A stretch of DNA of 64,000 nucleotides, taken from Charina bottae (taxonomy: Eukaryota > Chordata > Lepidosauria > Squamata > Charinaidae). Positions 21,046 through 33,011 of the stretch are shown here, piece after piece. Each line of letters begins with the position of its first letter. Position 1 is the stretch's first letter. The stretch covers positions 177,598,274-177,662,273 of the forward strand of contig JALMGJ010000003.1 of assembly GCA_023362775.1 (NCBI GenBank). Reading direction: 5' to 3'. The position numbers and the translations under genes are program-made. The notes under the pieces were generated by a model. The model did not search any database and was not told the DNA's origin. It worked only from the letters and a program-made list of their open reading frames with translations.

Positions 21046-22015
21046 TGTATAACATTAACCTGTCTTATTAGTTTTATATGCATCAATATAGATTTAAATA
21101 TATTAATATGTATGAATAACCTTGGAGCCACTGCATAATGGAAGCAATTATTCACACATCATATTAAGACATGATTTGTCAAAGAAATAGATACTGGCTA
21201 GATCTACTTGTGGACTAGATGTCTAGATGAGTATATCTAACTACCTTTATCAGTGATCACTAGAGTTAGGAACTTGCATGAGACTCTGGGCATGTCACAA
21301 TTTGCAATAGATTTTTAAATGGCAGTGCCAAGGACTGAAACTTTGTCTTCGACAAGCAAGAAAAGTAGTTTACCACTGAGCTATAACCACATCCTTCAAC
21401 TTACTGGCTTACTTTACTGTCTGTTGCTTTCCCCCACCAAGCTTACATTCTGTTGTATCAATTTTATTTAATACATACTTTTATTTAACCTGGCTAAAGG
21501 GTACTTTTCAAAAGTGTTGTTTAGCAGATATTATAAATTGTTAAGTCATATTGAAAATCCATCATGGTAGAATGGTAGTATTAATATATTAATTTAAAAG
21601 ATAAAATTAATTCATCATATCAAAGCTAACATAATTCTAAGCAATTATTTCACACTTTGGCTTGCTTTAGTTTGGTGTATTTTCAAATAAATCCAATTAA
21701 ACCCAAGATTTCTTCACCTGTTGTGATTAGCACAAAGGATGCTGAAAAGAAAAAGCCACCCATGTCTAGATGTGTTAGAAATATGCATTACAGGAATATT
21801 TTTCAGTATTTCAAGATGTGAACTTCTTGCACTTGTATCCATGCATTCAATACTACAAAAATCTCATGCTGCGTATGTTCAGCAGGAGAAAAACAAAAGA
21901 ACATATGAATTGTGAAACTTACCAGATGGTTTTCCAAGAATGATAAATATGTTGTTTGCTTTTTGGATGGCATATGGTCTCAAACATTAATTCGAAAAAA
22001 TATATAATATGAAAG
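21046..22015. other. no recognised feature
   Basis: AT-rich, no gene or repeat recognised. Confidence 0.45.
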
Positions 22016-22020
22016 CTATG

Positions 22021-22317
22021 AAATAGCTATTGCACTGTGTCTAGTATATGTACCTTTTTTAAAAAAACCACTGCTTTATAGAGAAGTAAATATATAAATA
22101 AAGCAGCTAGAAGCATATTAGCCCGAGGCAGCAACTTTTGTTTATATTGTGCAAAGAAAACTCCTGATAGGTGATTCTCCCCATTCATTGCAAATACAAC
22201 AGTTTGCACATTGACTTGCGCCTTCATTGCTATGGAATAGGAGCTGTCCATCTGCGTCAGCCCAGGGGTAATGCTTTGAATCAAGTCTCTGCCAATGTAT
22301 TTCAAAGCATGCTGCAT
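22021..22317 (-). CDS. unrecognised protein-like reading frame
   Basis: A minus-strand frame of about 96 codons ends in TAG at about 22024. It can be entered after an AG (CTGATGCAG) just before CATGCTTTGAAATAC. The middle, DLIQSITPGLTQMDSSYSIA then QVNVQTVVFAMNGENHLSGV, has normal protein-like composition, and a hydrophobic segment (MLLAALFIYLLLYKAVVFL) follows. A possible donor AAG/GTACAT lies near the end. I recognise no domain. It could be an exon, a decayed gene fragment or an unknown transposon ORF. Confidence 0.22.
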
Positions 22318-22469
22318 CAGATCAGTTATTTGTCATAGGTTAGTCAGAATGGCAGGCAGTTATCAAGAGACTTCTGTTGCATTGGTTAAAGATGGAAGCT
22401 CAGCTACATAAAGGTTATGAGGCTGATCGTGAATCTCTTAGGAGCAACTGACACTGTAAGAGCAGAGGT

Positions 22470-22548
22470 TTATTTATTTATTTGCTTGTTAGATTTATAT
22501 CTTCTCTTTTCCCCTCAGGAGCTCCAGGCAGCTTACATGAAGATTCTG
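22470..22548 (-). mobile_element. short L2/CR1-like LINE 3' end
   Basis: TTTATTTATTTATTTGCTTG leads into a segment ending GGAGCTCCAGGCAGCTTACA, as at the antisense 3' ends at 28030 and 59608. Confidence 0.5.
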
Positions 22549-22737
22549 TACATTATTGTTGTGATATGGAACCCAGTGTAAGATTTTTTTCTTTAAAAGC
22601 AGTTATAGTGCCAAATGCCATCAGCTAAATTCTGAATTAGCCCAGCATTTATTTTATCATGTATGCCTGATCTTATATACATCTTTCAGTCTGTGCAACT
22701 CTCTCCTTCCCACAGTTAAAAATATATATGTATCATT

Positions 22738-23031
22738 AGGTAAAGGTTCCCCCCACACATTTGTGCAGTTGTGTCCAACTCTAGGGACCGGTGTTCATCT
22801 CTGTTTGTTAGCCGAAGAGCCAGCGTTGTCCGAAGATGCTTTCACGGTCGTGTGGCCGACATGACGCACGCGGAACGCTGTTACCTACCCACCAAAGTGG
22901 TACCTATTAATCTACTTGCATCTGCATGCTTTTGAATTGCTAGGTTGGCAAGAGCTGGGGCGAGTGCGGGAGCTTACTCCATCACGCGGGGCTAGGGATT
23001 CGAACCTCCGAACTTACAATCTTACGATCGA
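22738..23031 (-). repeat. tRNA-derived SINE, minus copy of a head-to-head pair
   Basis: Begins with the tail GGTAAAGGTTCCCCCC and proceeds to the B-box-like GGATTCGAACCTCC in antisense. It is truncated before the A box and abuts the plus-strand copy that starts at about 23032. Confidence 0.88.
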
Positions 23032-23224
23032 CTTGCAAATGCAAGTAGATTAATAGGTACCACTTCGGTGGGTAGGTAACAGCATTCTGTGTGCATCATG
23101 CCGGCCACATGACTGTGGAAACGTCTTCGGACAACACTGGCTCTTTGGCTAACAAACGGAGATGAGCACCGGCCCCTAGAGTCGGACACGACTGCACAAA
23201 TGTGTGGGGGGAACCTTTACCTTT
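23032..23224 (+). repeat. tRNA-derived SINE, plus copy of a head-to-head pair
   Basis: Headless copy starting ACTTGCAAATGCAAGTAGAT and ending GGGGGAACCTTTACCTTTTT. With the previous copy it forms an inverted repeat with arms of about 190 bp. Confidence 0.88.
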
Positions 23225-26041
23225 TTAGTTTGCTGGCCACAGAACTCTGCTTAGCATTCAAAGCTGGAAAAGAGCTTCAGGGAAAAAGGTGAGTTGGACA
23301 ATTTCATATCCAGAATAAAGCAATTATAAATATCAGCCCCATCATGTATGAGTTGGACCTTTGTTTTTATACTCTGAGTGGCTTCATTTCTAGCTATCAT
23401 TTCACTTTGTGGAGTAGAAGACAATAGCTATTTATCTGTTTAATATATTTTGGGGATGCGATTTGTGACTGTGCTTCAGAAGTAAATATCAGAACTATAT
23501 CATTAATCATATTTTTTGCTTTTGCTTTGACCAATGTGGCTAAAAAAATCCAATGGAAGTAAATGAATGAGTGTAAAATAGCTCTGATACCTCAAATATT
23601 ACAATATATACCAGAGATGTTCTGCTACGTTTCTCCCACATGAAGAAGAAAAATGAATGCTGATTTCATGAAGTACTATAGGATATTAATTTATTATTTT
23701 TGATACATTGTTCCAAGCCTCTTTTTTTGAACTTTACTCCTTTTAAGGATTTCACATCTCTAAAGCTTATGGAGCAATTGGACTGTGGCTTATTTCTACC
23801 ATTGTCTAGAGACTATGGATGTGTCTTCATGACTATTTTTAAAAATTCATGTTATAGAAATGCTGTATATTCTTAAAGAGACCATGGTAATATTGACATT
23901 GGAATCCACAGAAGAAAATAAAAAATGAATAAGGACATTAGTTGAAGGGCAAATAAATTATCATTTCCCCCCATTCATAAACACTTATTCTCAGATCGTA
24001 TGTGGAACTTGACCCTTGGAAAATAGTTGCCCCTTCTTCCATCAATGTTTTGTACTCAGGAGGATCTATACTACATTCCCAAGGCTATCATGAAGATTGG
24101 GAGGGGGAGCCATTCACAGTTACAAAGGAACTGCTGACATCTCAACCCATAATTTTTCAATGGTACCTATTCTAGAGTTCAGAATTCAATGAATAAGGTA
24201 ATAAGAAGGAATAGCCAGAAAGGAAGAACGCTTCATGAATTTTCTCCTACTCTTTCTGTGCAATTTTCTTTTTGGAACAAATAATGAAAACATTGAATGT
24301 TAAGGTAAGGTTAGTTTCTTACTCTCATCCCACTTTCCCAATGAGAAGGAAGCTACTGGAATTATATTACATGGTTGATTTTCCTAAATGAAGAGAGCGT
24401 ATTAATAAGATCCTGAAATACATTTTTATTTATTGTGTTATCATTTGAGGTAAGGAGAATAGACATGATTATGGAAGTAGAATTTATTCTAAAAACAGCA
24501 TCAGTTCCTAAAACTGCTTCTTATCAACCAGCTACAAAAACACAGTTATCTTTAGTCTCTGGCAAATAGAAAATTTATTCTTTTCCCCTTCCACTTCTGC
24601 TGCACTCTAATCAAACAATACACCAAGAGTATAGTCCTAATGCTACCACATATTTATCATCTGTATTTCTAGCCACTTCTGTCCATCAATTAATATTAAT
24701 TTTAATAGCTAAGTCACTAAGCATATAATTCCAAACTCAAAAGCAGTTGAATATCAAGAGGTAAACATCGTTTACTTCCAGTTTTAAATCTACATTCCTA
24801 TATTTGCTTAATATAATTTGCTTACCTGAGAGTATTGAATTTAATTGCACTTAGCTCCAAAGAGATAGCCTATAGTTTTGCATTCTTAATTCATTTATGC
24901 TGAAATAAGTCATACAGTTCTGGACAATAGTTTGTCCAGAACTATAATTATATAACATAACTTTAAAAGTTGGTAAAAAAATAGCATCTCATAGAAATGT
25001 GTCAGATACTTTGAGCCACAGGATCAATCATTAGCTGGGAAAAAAATGCAGCAATCTCAGCCTTATGTATGGTCCATATAATAAATACTAACTCCCATCT
25101 TCCATCTAATGCCTAATCCTTGTTTTTAAATCCTATAGTTGTAAGAAAGTTAACAGAAAGAAATCATGGTTTATACAGGTGGAAACTGGACATTCCTTTT
25201 TCCATAGAAACTAGGCAGTCAGATTTGGTATGGTAATGGAATAACATTTCTGTCTACCCTGTACCCTACAAAAATAATTACTATCAACCTATTTTGTAGT
25301 TTAAAATTCTGTTAAAATAGGTAAACATTTCAAAAAAAGAGGATTCTCCCCATAATAAGACTCAAAAGAAACCCTGAGACCAGAATCGGATGTGATAGAT
25401 CCATTATTGCCTTGAGAACATGTTCATAATACTTTCATCCCCCTATCATCTTTGGCCAAATAAGTTGACAGGATTTGGAATACATTTCATTTTGTGCAAA
25501 CATAACTGGAATGTTTTTAGTTATATTTTAAGCTCCTTTTCTGTTGTTTTTAAGATGGATTCAATGATAAGTAATATAACTGATATTGCAATATGTAAGC
25601 TGGCTGGGGAGGATTAGTATGATACTTTCAGCAATAATATCTGTAAATAATGTTTGGCAAACAGGAAAATGAGAGCAACAGACTAACTTCAGATATAGTA
25701 GTCTTAAGGGCTATATCCTGCTATTTCCCACTCTCTGGAAAGTTGAGAGCCTCACTTTGAGGGCTCTTTTAAAATTCAGCTGTTACAGAAATGTTGCCTT
25801 CTTCTTCTCAGCCTCTTAAAAATACAGTAGCATCTGGAGCCATGAAATGAAGCAAACAAAGACCAATACAGTATATTAGGAGGACCACTATGCACAATAT
25901 AGATCTCTTCAGGTGTTCTTGTTTTTAATATCATCTAGCTATTCAATTTTTTTTTAATTCAAAAGCACAACCAACCGGCCACATGTTCAGCTATGTCAGA
26001 AATCACAAGGCAAGTTGTTGAATAAAATGACCCAAAGGCTG
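23225..26041. other. no recognised gene; one small palindrome
   Basis: A 2.8-kb AT-rich stretch without recognised repeats. AGTTCTGGACAA and its exact complement TTGTCCAGAACT form a 12-bp-arm hairpin at about 24917-24943. Confidence 0.45.
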
Positions 26042-26382
26042 AATAAAGGTAAGGTAAAGGTTCCCCACGCACATTTGTGCAGTCGTGTCCGATTCTAGGG
26101 ACCGGTGCTCATCTCCGTTTGTTAGCCGAAGAGCCAGCGTTGTCCGAAGACGCTTCCATGGTCATGTGGCCACATGACGCGTGCGGAACGCTGTTACCTA
26201 CCCACCGAAGTGGTACCTATTCATCTACTTGCATTTGCATGCTTTCGAATTGCTAGGTTGGCAAGAGCTGGAGCTAGTGCGGGAGCTCACTCCACACGCA
26301 GGGCTAGGGATTTGAACCTCCGAACTTGCGATCTTCTGATCGACAAGCCTGGCGTCTTACCCGCTGAGCCACCACGCCCCTT
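26042..26382 (-). repeat. tRNA-derived SINE, full length with A and B boxes
   Basis: The best complete copy. Read on the minus strand, the head starts GGGGCGTGGTGGCTCAGCGG (A box TGGCTCAGCGGG), followed by B-box-like GGTTCAAATCC. The head is therefore derived from a tRNA with an internal RNA polymerase III promoter. The body and the (AAAGGT)n-type tail follow. No functional tRNA is implied. Confidence 0.92.
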
Positions 26383-26655
26383 AAATATCTCCCTTAAATA
26401 GATGACTTGTAGTAATGCTGGAGAATAAATTGCTTGGCTGAGAAGAACAGGGGGATTTTTCATTGCCATCCAAAAACAGAAGTTAGTCACAGGGCATCCA
26501 ATTCATTAGTAAAACTACACGTAGTGGCAAATGTCCTAAATATTTGTCAGCACATAAAGTCATTAGCAATACAATCACATTGTTACTTAGTAAACTGCAG
26601 CCAAATAGTTGGATTTGTGCATGATAAACAGTTAATGCAATGAAATCTATGCCTT
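26383..26655. other. no recognised feature
   Basis: Short AT-rich linker between a SINE and a LINE. Confidence 0.4.
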
Positions 26656-26659
26656 ATAA

Positions 26660-27668
26660 GGAATGACTCTCAGTGTCTGGAGGCTGTGGGGGCCTGGATG
26701 GGGAACAACAGGCTTCAAATGAACCCTGGTAAGACGGAGTGGCTGTGGATTGATGGCCCCCCTAGATCCGGGAAGTTGTCATCTTTGGTTCTGGGTGGGG
26801 TGGCACTACCTCGCTCGGATCCAGTGCGGAATCTGGGGGTCCTCCTGCACTCGCGACTCCTGCTCGAAGAGCAGGTGGCAGTCACGGCCAGGAGGGCCTT
26901 TGCACAACTTCGTGTTGTGCGCCAGTTACGCCCTTTCCTGGATCGGGAGGCCCTCCGAACAGTCACTCACGCCCTTGTCATCTCCCGTATAGATTACTGT
27001 AATGCGCTCTACATGGGGCTACCCCTGAAGAGTATCCGGAAGCTTCAGCTGGTTCAGAATGCCACGGCGTGAGCAGTTATGGGTGCCATGAGATCGGCAC
27101 ATGTAACACCTCTGCTACGCGAGCTGCATTGGCTACCAGTTTGCTTCCGGGTCCAATTCAAGGTGTTGGTGATTACCTTTAAAGCCCTATATGGCATAGG
27201 GCCAGGGTACCTGAGGGACCGTCTCGTCCCGATAACATCGGCCCGCCCCACCCGTACATGCAGAGAGGGCATGCTTCGGACCCCCTCAACAAGAGAATTC
27301 CATCTAGCGGGGTCCAGGAGACGTGCCTTCTCTGCGATAGCACCCGCCTTATGGAACATCTTGCCCCCGGAGGTGAGACTCGCCCCCTCACTCCTGGCCT
27401 TCCGGAAGGCCCTCAAGACCTGGCTTTGCCACCGGGCCTGGGATGACAGAGGTGGCATTGCCTCCTGGGGTTGGCTGGCCCCGTAGTAATACGATCAATA
27501 CTACGGTCTCCAATCCATCTTGGATTCATGTAATTTATTATTGTATGTATTTTAGATAATATTTTTGTATAGTTTTTTAAACTTTCAATTGTTGTAACCC
27601 GCCCAGAGTCCCTTGCAAGGGAGATGGGCGGGGAATAAATTGAAATAATAAATAAATAAATAAATAAA
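26660..27668 (+). pseudogene. L2/CR1-like LINE, 3' third with C-terminal ORF2 and tail
   Basis: The plus-strand frame begins after the catalytic motifs: RLQMNPGKTEWLWIDGPP, then LGVLLHSRLLLEEQVAVTAR, then SRIDYCNALYMGLPLKSI, then HWLPVCFRVQFKVLVITFKA, RTPSTREFHLAGSRRRAFSA and LPPEVRLAPSLLAFRKALKT. This order is the reverse-transcriptase thumb and C-terminus of Jockey-superfamily (CR1/L2 group) LINEs. A TGA near 27070 splits it into two open frames. The 3' UTR has CCCAGAGTCCCTTGCAAGGG and an (AATA)n tail. It is 5'-truncated, GC-rich and comparatively young. Confidence 0.85.
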
Positions 27669-28029
27669 TGAACTTTGTTTGATTTATACTCAGCTTTATT
27701 TGGAAAAACCAATAGTTGCAAAGCAAATAGTAAGTTAAAATTGTATTACTTACATTTGTTATTCCTTATTACACAATTACTCATGGTGCAAAGTTCTAGA
27801 GTGTATATTTATCCATTGATTCACTCTATTTTACCCCTTAGGGGTACTGAAATGTCTGCACAAATACCAGTCTACATATCTTCCACTCCTTCTATGGGAC
27901 TAAAATCCAGTCAATCATGCACCATACAAATAGAGAGTCATGCTGAAGGTCTTAATGTCAAAATTTCTACATCTCAAGCATGCACCTTGAAACATCCATT
28001 TTGACAGAATTTCAGTTAGATTATGACAT
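27669..28029. other. spacer between two tail-to-tail LINEs
   Basis: AT-rich, no gene recognised. An open stretch (27675-28004, plus) has no domain. Confidence 0.4.
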
Positions 28030-29185
28030 ATTATTATTTTTTATTTATTTTTCAAATTTTACCACCGTCCATCTCCCCCGAGAAGAGGGACTCAGGGCGG
28101 TTTATAATAAAACTAACATTAAAACAGTAAGCATAAATACCATCTAAAATATAAATACAAATTACCAAATAAAAGTATAAAATAAATATAAATATAAAAT
28201 CCAAGTGGCCATAAACAATCTAATATAGTGAGGAGAGCTCTAAGGCACCAGCCACCCCCGAGAATAACTATTCCCCTTCCCGCCCCAAGTGAAGCGGCAG
28301 AGCTAAGTCTTCAGGTTCTTCTGGAAGGTCAGGAGTGAAGGGGCTTGCCTCACCTCCGTGGGCAGTGTTCCAAACAGTGGGAGCCACTGCAGAGAAGGCC
28401 TGCTTCCTGGACCCGCCAAGCGAAATTCTCTTACAGACGGGGTCCGCAACATGCCCTCTCTGCATGATCGGGTAGGATGGGTCAATGTCATGGGGATGAG
28501 ACAGTCCTTCAGGTAACCTGGACCCATGCCATGTAGGGTTTTAAAGGTAATAACCAACACCTTGAATTGGACCTGGAAGCAAACTGGCATCCAGTGCAGC
28601 TTGCGTAGCAATCGTGTCACATGTGCCGATCTAGGCGCACCAAGAATTGCCCATGCAGCCGCACTCTGGACCAGCTGAAGCTTCTGGATACTCTTCAAGG
28701 GTAGCCCCATGTAGAGCGCATTGCAATAGTCTAGGCACATTGAGAGGGCAGCCACCGCATCACTTACCTCACCCGGGATGGAGATGTATAATTGGGTATC
28801 ATCGGCATATTGATGATACCTCATCCCGTGGTGACGGATGATCTCACCCAGTGGTTTCATGTAGATGTTGAATAGGAGAGAGAACCGAACCCTGCGGCCC
28901 CACAAAGGAGGGGTCAAGGGTCTGATCTCTCACTCCCTATCACCACCAATTGGGACTGGCCCTGGAGGAAGGAGGTGAACGAGCGCAGAACCATGCTGCC
29001 CACCCCCAACTCCCTGAGCCGCCCCAAAAGGATACCATGGTCGACGGTATTGAAAGCCGCTGAGAGGTCAAGAAGAGCCAGGATGGATGCACTGCCCCCA
29101 TCCCACTCCCACCAGAGATCATCTATAAGCGTGACCAATGCAGTCTCTGTCCCATATCCAGGCCTGAAACCTGATTATTAGCTGC
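28030..29185 (-). pseudogene. L2/CR1-like LINE with internal deletion, reverse transcriptase to 3' end
   Basis: The minus strand reads reverse-transcriptase blocks SILALLDLSAAFNTVDHGIL (motif A), a degraded motif B region, then HQYADDTQLYISIPGEVSDA (catalytic YADD). After VAALSMCL the frame jumps straight to DYCNALYMGLPLKSIQKLQL, omitting about 120-130 residues present in the copy at 26660. The frame is kept. It continues through HWMPVCFQVQFKVLVITF and REGMLRTPSVREFRLAG to a frameshifted C-terminus. The 3' end at 28030-28100 has the family's antisense TTTATTTATTTTTCAAATTT. Confidence 0.85.
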
Positions 29186-29935
29186 AAGTAGAAGCAAAGA
29201 ATGAAAAAAAGAGGGTATCTTGCCAAACTATAAGGGCACAATAATTTTACAGGTCAGTTGGTGACTATTACCACAGATCAATGAATATATTAATGAATAA
29301 CCTGGCAGACAAGAAGAAAAAAAAGTTCTTGTAAAAAGCTGACACATTTCTCACTGAAAGACCACAAATGTCAACATGACCGTCAAGATTGATTATTGTG
29401 TTTTCAAGTATGTTCTGCTTCTATAATGTCAGTGCCACTCAGGAGCTAGATATCATCTTAAAAGGCCAGAGTCTGAAGTGTGATATTAATACTCTTTACT
29501 TCACTCTTTCATTTGACAAGATAAGAAACTTCCATAAAAACTGATCAAAACAGCAATAAAGGTGAAATCCCACATATATATAAAATACACTGACAAGCAT
29601 GAAAACATCCTTAGGTATTTTGGGTGGCTACATTCTATGCAGCTGCCTTGCCTACCATTGCTGCTTCCATGTGGATAATTGTAGGGATAACCTGAGATAT
29701 ATTTAAAGGTATAGCCTATGCTCTGCCAACTGATGGGATTTAAGACATGAACAGAAAACAGAAATAATAATGTAATAAAAGCAAAACAAGGTATAATGCA
29801 GAACAATAAAAAAGACAAAACACAGACATAAAGACCTGCCTAAATGAAGAGGTAGAAGGGTAACAAAGAAAAAGCCTCACCTCCCTGGATGGTTCTAAAA
29901 TAAAAGTGAATATCTTAATTGGGAGGCAGGTTTGT
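29186..29935. other. no recognised feature
   Basis: AT-rich. Open stretch 29501-29818 (minus) has no recognisable domain. Confidence 0.4.
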
Positions 29936-30360
29936 AAAGAAAGTGATACTCTTTCAATTAGGCTGGTTTCAAGCCATACAGATCTTTATAAGCCATAACC
30001 AGGACTTTGAACTGTGCAGAGAAATGGTTTCGTATTGGATAGAACTGCTTTAGATCTTTCCGTATTCAGCCACAGTAATTGCATTTTGGATCCTGTATAG
30101 TATTAAACATTCTGGACTAGAGGCTTGGGCCAGCTGAAGATTCCAAACAATTTTCAGTGCAACCCTCCATAAAGCATATTACAAGAATCCAAACAGAATG
30201 TAACATGTATTGGCTACATCCAATATCTTCAGGAATGCAAATAGTACACAAGCATCAATTGTTCAAATGGGCCATCCAAATTCTGGGTTGAGTCTAGGCC
30301 ACACAGCACTACATAAGTGGCCTATTTCTAGCTTTTCTTGGCCATGAAAAATATTATTGT
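29936..30360 (-). mobile_element. strongly degraded L2/CR1-like LINE region
   Basis: The plus strand has a decayed series (CATACAGATCTTTATAAGCC, AACCAGGACTTTGAACTGTG, TGGGCCAGCTGAAGATTCCA, CATATTACAAGAATCCAAAC) in the same order as the antisense LINE at 28530-28740. Confidence 0.55.
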
Positions 30361-30472
30361 ATGGCATTCATATGCAATGTAGTGTTTTTTCTTAAAAGAC
30401 AGAGTAGTGGCTTTGAAGACTGTTACTCTTCCAGTATAAGCAGAGACCAGTCATAACTTTGAGAGAAAGTTA

Positions 30473-31485
30473 TGTTGTTGTTTATTCGTTCAGTTGCTTC
30501 CGACTCTTCATGACTTCATGGATCAGCTGACGCCAGAGGTTCCTGTCGGCCACCATCATCCCCAGCTCCCCCACGGTCGAGTCCATCACCTCCAGAATAC
30601 ATCCATCCATCTTGCCCTTGATCGGCCCCTCTTCCTTTTGCCTTCCACTTTCCCTAGCATCAGCATCTTCTCCAGGGTATCCTGTCTTCTCATTATGTGG
30701 CCAAAGTACTTCAGTTTTGCCTTGAATATCATTCCCTCAAGTGAGCAGTCTGGCTTTATTTCCTGGAGTATGGACTGGTTTGATCTTCTTGCAGTCCAAG
30801 GCACTCTCAGAATTTTCCTCCAACACCACGGTTCAAAAGCATCTATCTTCCTTTGCTCAGCCTTCCTTAAGATCCAGCTCTTGCAGCCATAGGTTACTAT
30901 GGGGAATACCATTGCTTTAACTATGCGAACCTTTGTTGTCAGTGTGATGTCTCTGCTCTTAACTATTTTATCAAGATTTGTCATTGCTCTCCTCCCAAGA
31001 AATAGGTGTCTTCTGATTTCCTGGCTGCAGTCAGCGTCTGCAGTAACCTTTGCGCCTAGATATACAGAGTCTGTCAATGCCTCTGCTTTTTCTCCCTCTA
31101 TTTGCTAGTTATCAATCAAGCTGGTTGCCATAATCTTGGTTTTTTTGAGGTTTAACTGCAACCCAGCTTTTGCGCTTTCTTTTTTCACCTTCGTCATAAG
31201 TCTCCTCAGCTCCTCCTCGCTTTCAGCCATCAAAGTGGTATCATCTGCATATCTGAGATTGTTAATGTTTCTTCCAGCGATTTTAACTCCAGCATTGGAT
31301 TCATCAAGCCCAGCACATTGCATAATGTGTTCTGCATACAGGTTGAATAGGTAGGGTGAGAGTATACACCCCTGCCATAAACCTTTCCCAATCTTAAACC
31401 AGTCGGTTGTTCCGTGGTCTGTTCTTACCGTTGCTACTTGGTCGTTATACAGATTCCTCAGGAGTCTATATCAATTCTCCTTCCC
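30473..31485 (-). pseudogene. Bov-B/RTE-type LINE, reverse-transcriptase palm to 3' end
   Basis: From high to low coordinates the minus strand encodes GLWQGCILSPYLFNLYAEHI (motif B), NNLRYADDTTLMAESEEELR (catalytic motif C, intact YADD), LNLKKTKIMAT, DSVYLGAKVTADADCSQEIR, ILRKAEQRKIDAFEPWCWRK and LKYFGHIMRRQDTLEKMLML. The 3' end is the antisense of a tail ending GACTGAACGAATAAACAACA-like. One in-frame stop (TAG near 31107) separates two long open frames. Motif A and the endonuclease are missing (5' truncation at about 31485). The 3' UTR is partly foreign to the 20500 copy, so this is a different subfamily. Confidence 0.88.
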
Positions 31486-31739
31486 TCCCTCCACCCCATT
31501 CATAGTTTGAGGTGAGATATTGGCTGAAACAAATCTTGGGGGCTGAGTCCTTAGCACAGCTTGACTGATAAATGCCAGGAAGAAATAGCTTTTGATGCTG
31601 TGGACTCTCAACCTATGCTCTGCTTATGCTGAGAGTAGAAAAAGCCATGGTGGAGGCAAAGCAGAGAGTATTTGATTCAGTACTTCAGATTTTCACATAG
31701 TTGCCAGATTGCCTTTGTCAAGACTCCCTTTGTCACCCA

Positions 31740-32215
31740 AAAGTATCTGTTCCTTCAGCTGAGATATGACCCATTTCAGAGTGAAGGAGGGATTCAACCA
31801 CATTCCTTTTCAAGAACAGCTGTGCATCTGCTCAGATGCAGAGGTTGAGACAACTTCACATGTTCTCCTGACCTGCCCCCTTTACCACGCCTGGTACTCC
31901 CCATTCATCTGTAGATGCATAGAATGGTCTCAATCAGATATCATGCTTTCCCTATTGAGAGATCAGTCCAGTGCAATCTTTATAAGCCATTGCAATTAAA
32001 GTTGGAAGACATTGGGTCTGACAAGAATGGCTTTTGACTCTAAACTCTTGATGTAACAATTTTTTTATTTCTCTCTCTTTCTCTATCTATCCACATATAC
32101 ATATCTTCCCCCCCCTTTCCTTTGTTCTTTTTTGTCATCCACTGTTAATTGCATTATGTGATCTGGACTAGTTTTTACTCTCCTTTTGTTCTATGATCAT
32201 AAAGCAAACAAATAC
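31740..32215 (+). pseudogene. C-terminal end of a non-LTR retrotransposon ORF2
   Basis: Open frame 31766-31999 with CICSDAEVETTSHVLLTCPL then YHAWYSPFI. The C-x-C ... H ... C arrangement is the zinc-binding tail that follows reverse transcriptase in several LINE groups. A non-coding pyrimidine-rich 3' part follows. The clade cannot be fixed from this piece. Confidence 0.6.
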
Positions 32216-33011
32216 ATTGTTAATTATTTTTAATGCAACTAATATTATTTAAATTGTCTTATTATACAAAATTGCTGTTTCAAATGTAGCCAATATTTTC
32301 CAAAAAGGAGAAAGAGAAAACAGTGAAAAGAATCTGAATTTTTCCCCCTGTTATCAAAGCACAAATGTCTAGGCATATTACTAATTCATCACTGCATCAA
32401 CAGACAGTCTTTTAAAAGTAGATATTTTAGAATGGCATTCTATTCCCTAGTTTTTTTTTCTTTCTTCTCACAAGCCTTTAGAAGTTTTTTTAGAATAATG
32501 AATCCATTATCCATTATTTGCTTCTGAAGAAAACATTTGCGTTGTATTCTAAAATACAAATCTCAGGAAATGGACTAATAATTCAAGGAAAGTTAAGTAA
32601 AAGGCTTGCCCAGACATCCTTTCTCACTAAAGACAACCAGGAAACAAAGAGAGGGTGCTGAGAACGAAATAAGATGGAAATAGGGCAAGCATCTTCAGCC
32701 CATCACTCGTTTTTTATATGCCCATATTGTGTGTATGTGGAAAACAACAGCTACAACAGTTAGCCATAGTCTCGTTCCTATTTACAAATATGAGAATTTA
32801 AAAACAGTAAGATAGCCCTAGCCTTTTAAAACGATAAGCAATCTGCTGATAATTTCAGCTAATGAAACTTCACACAGATACAGTACACATATTAGCACTG
32901 GGACCAAGATTTTTTTTTGAGGTGAGGTGGAACGTAAATAAAAATGGCAGCCAGCAGACTGAACAATTGTGCATGGAGACTGAAATTATCAATACTTGAA
33001 AGCAAGTCATG
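32216..33011. other. no recognised feature
   Basis: AT-rich, no gene recognised. Confidence 0.4.

Noticed and set aside
26300..26382. A possible tRNA gene on the minus strand
   Set aside because: The A and B boxes belong to the SINE head; it continues into the SINE body and recurs at many sites.
27054..27458. Minus-strand frame of 134 codons
   Set aside because: It is the antisense of the LINE ORF2 C-terminus on the plus strand, which has the recognisable protein motifs.
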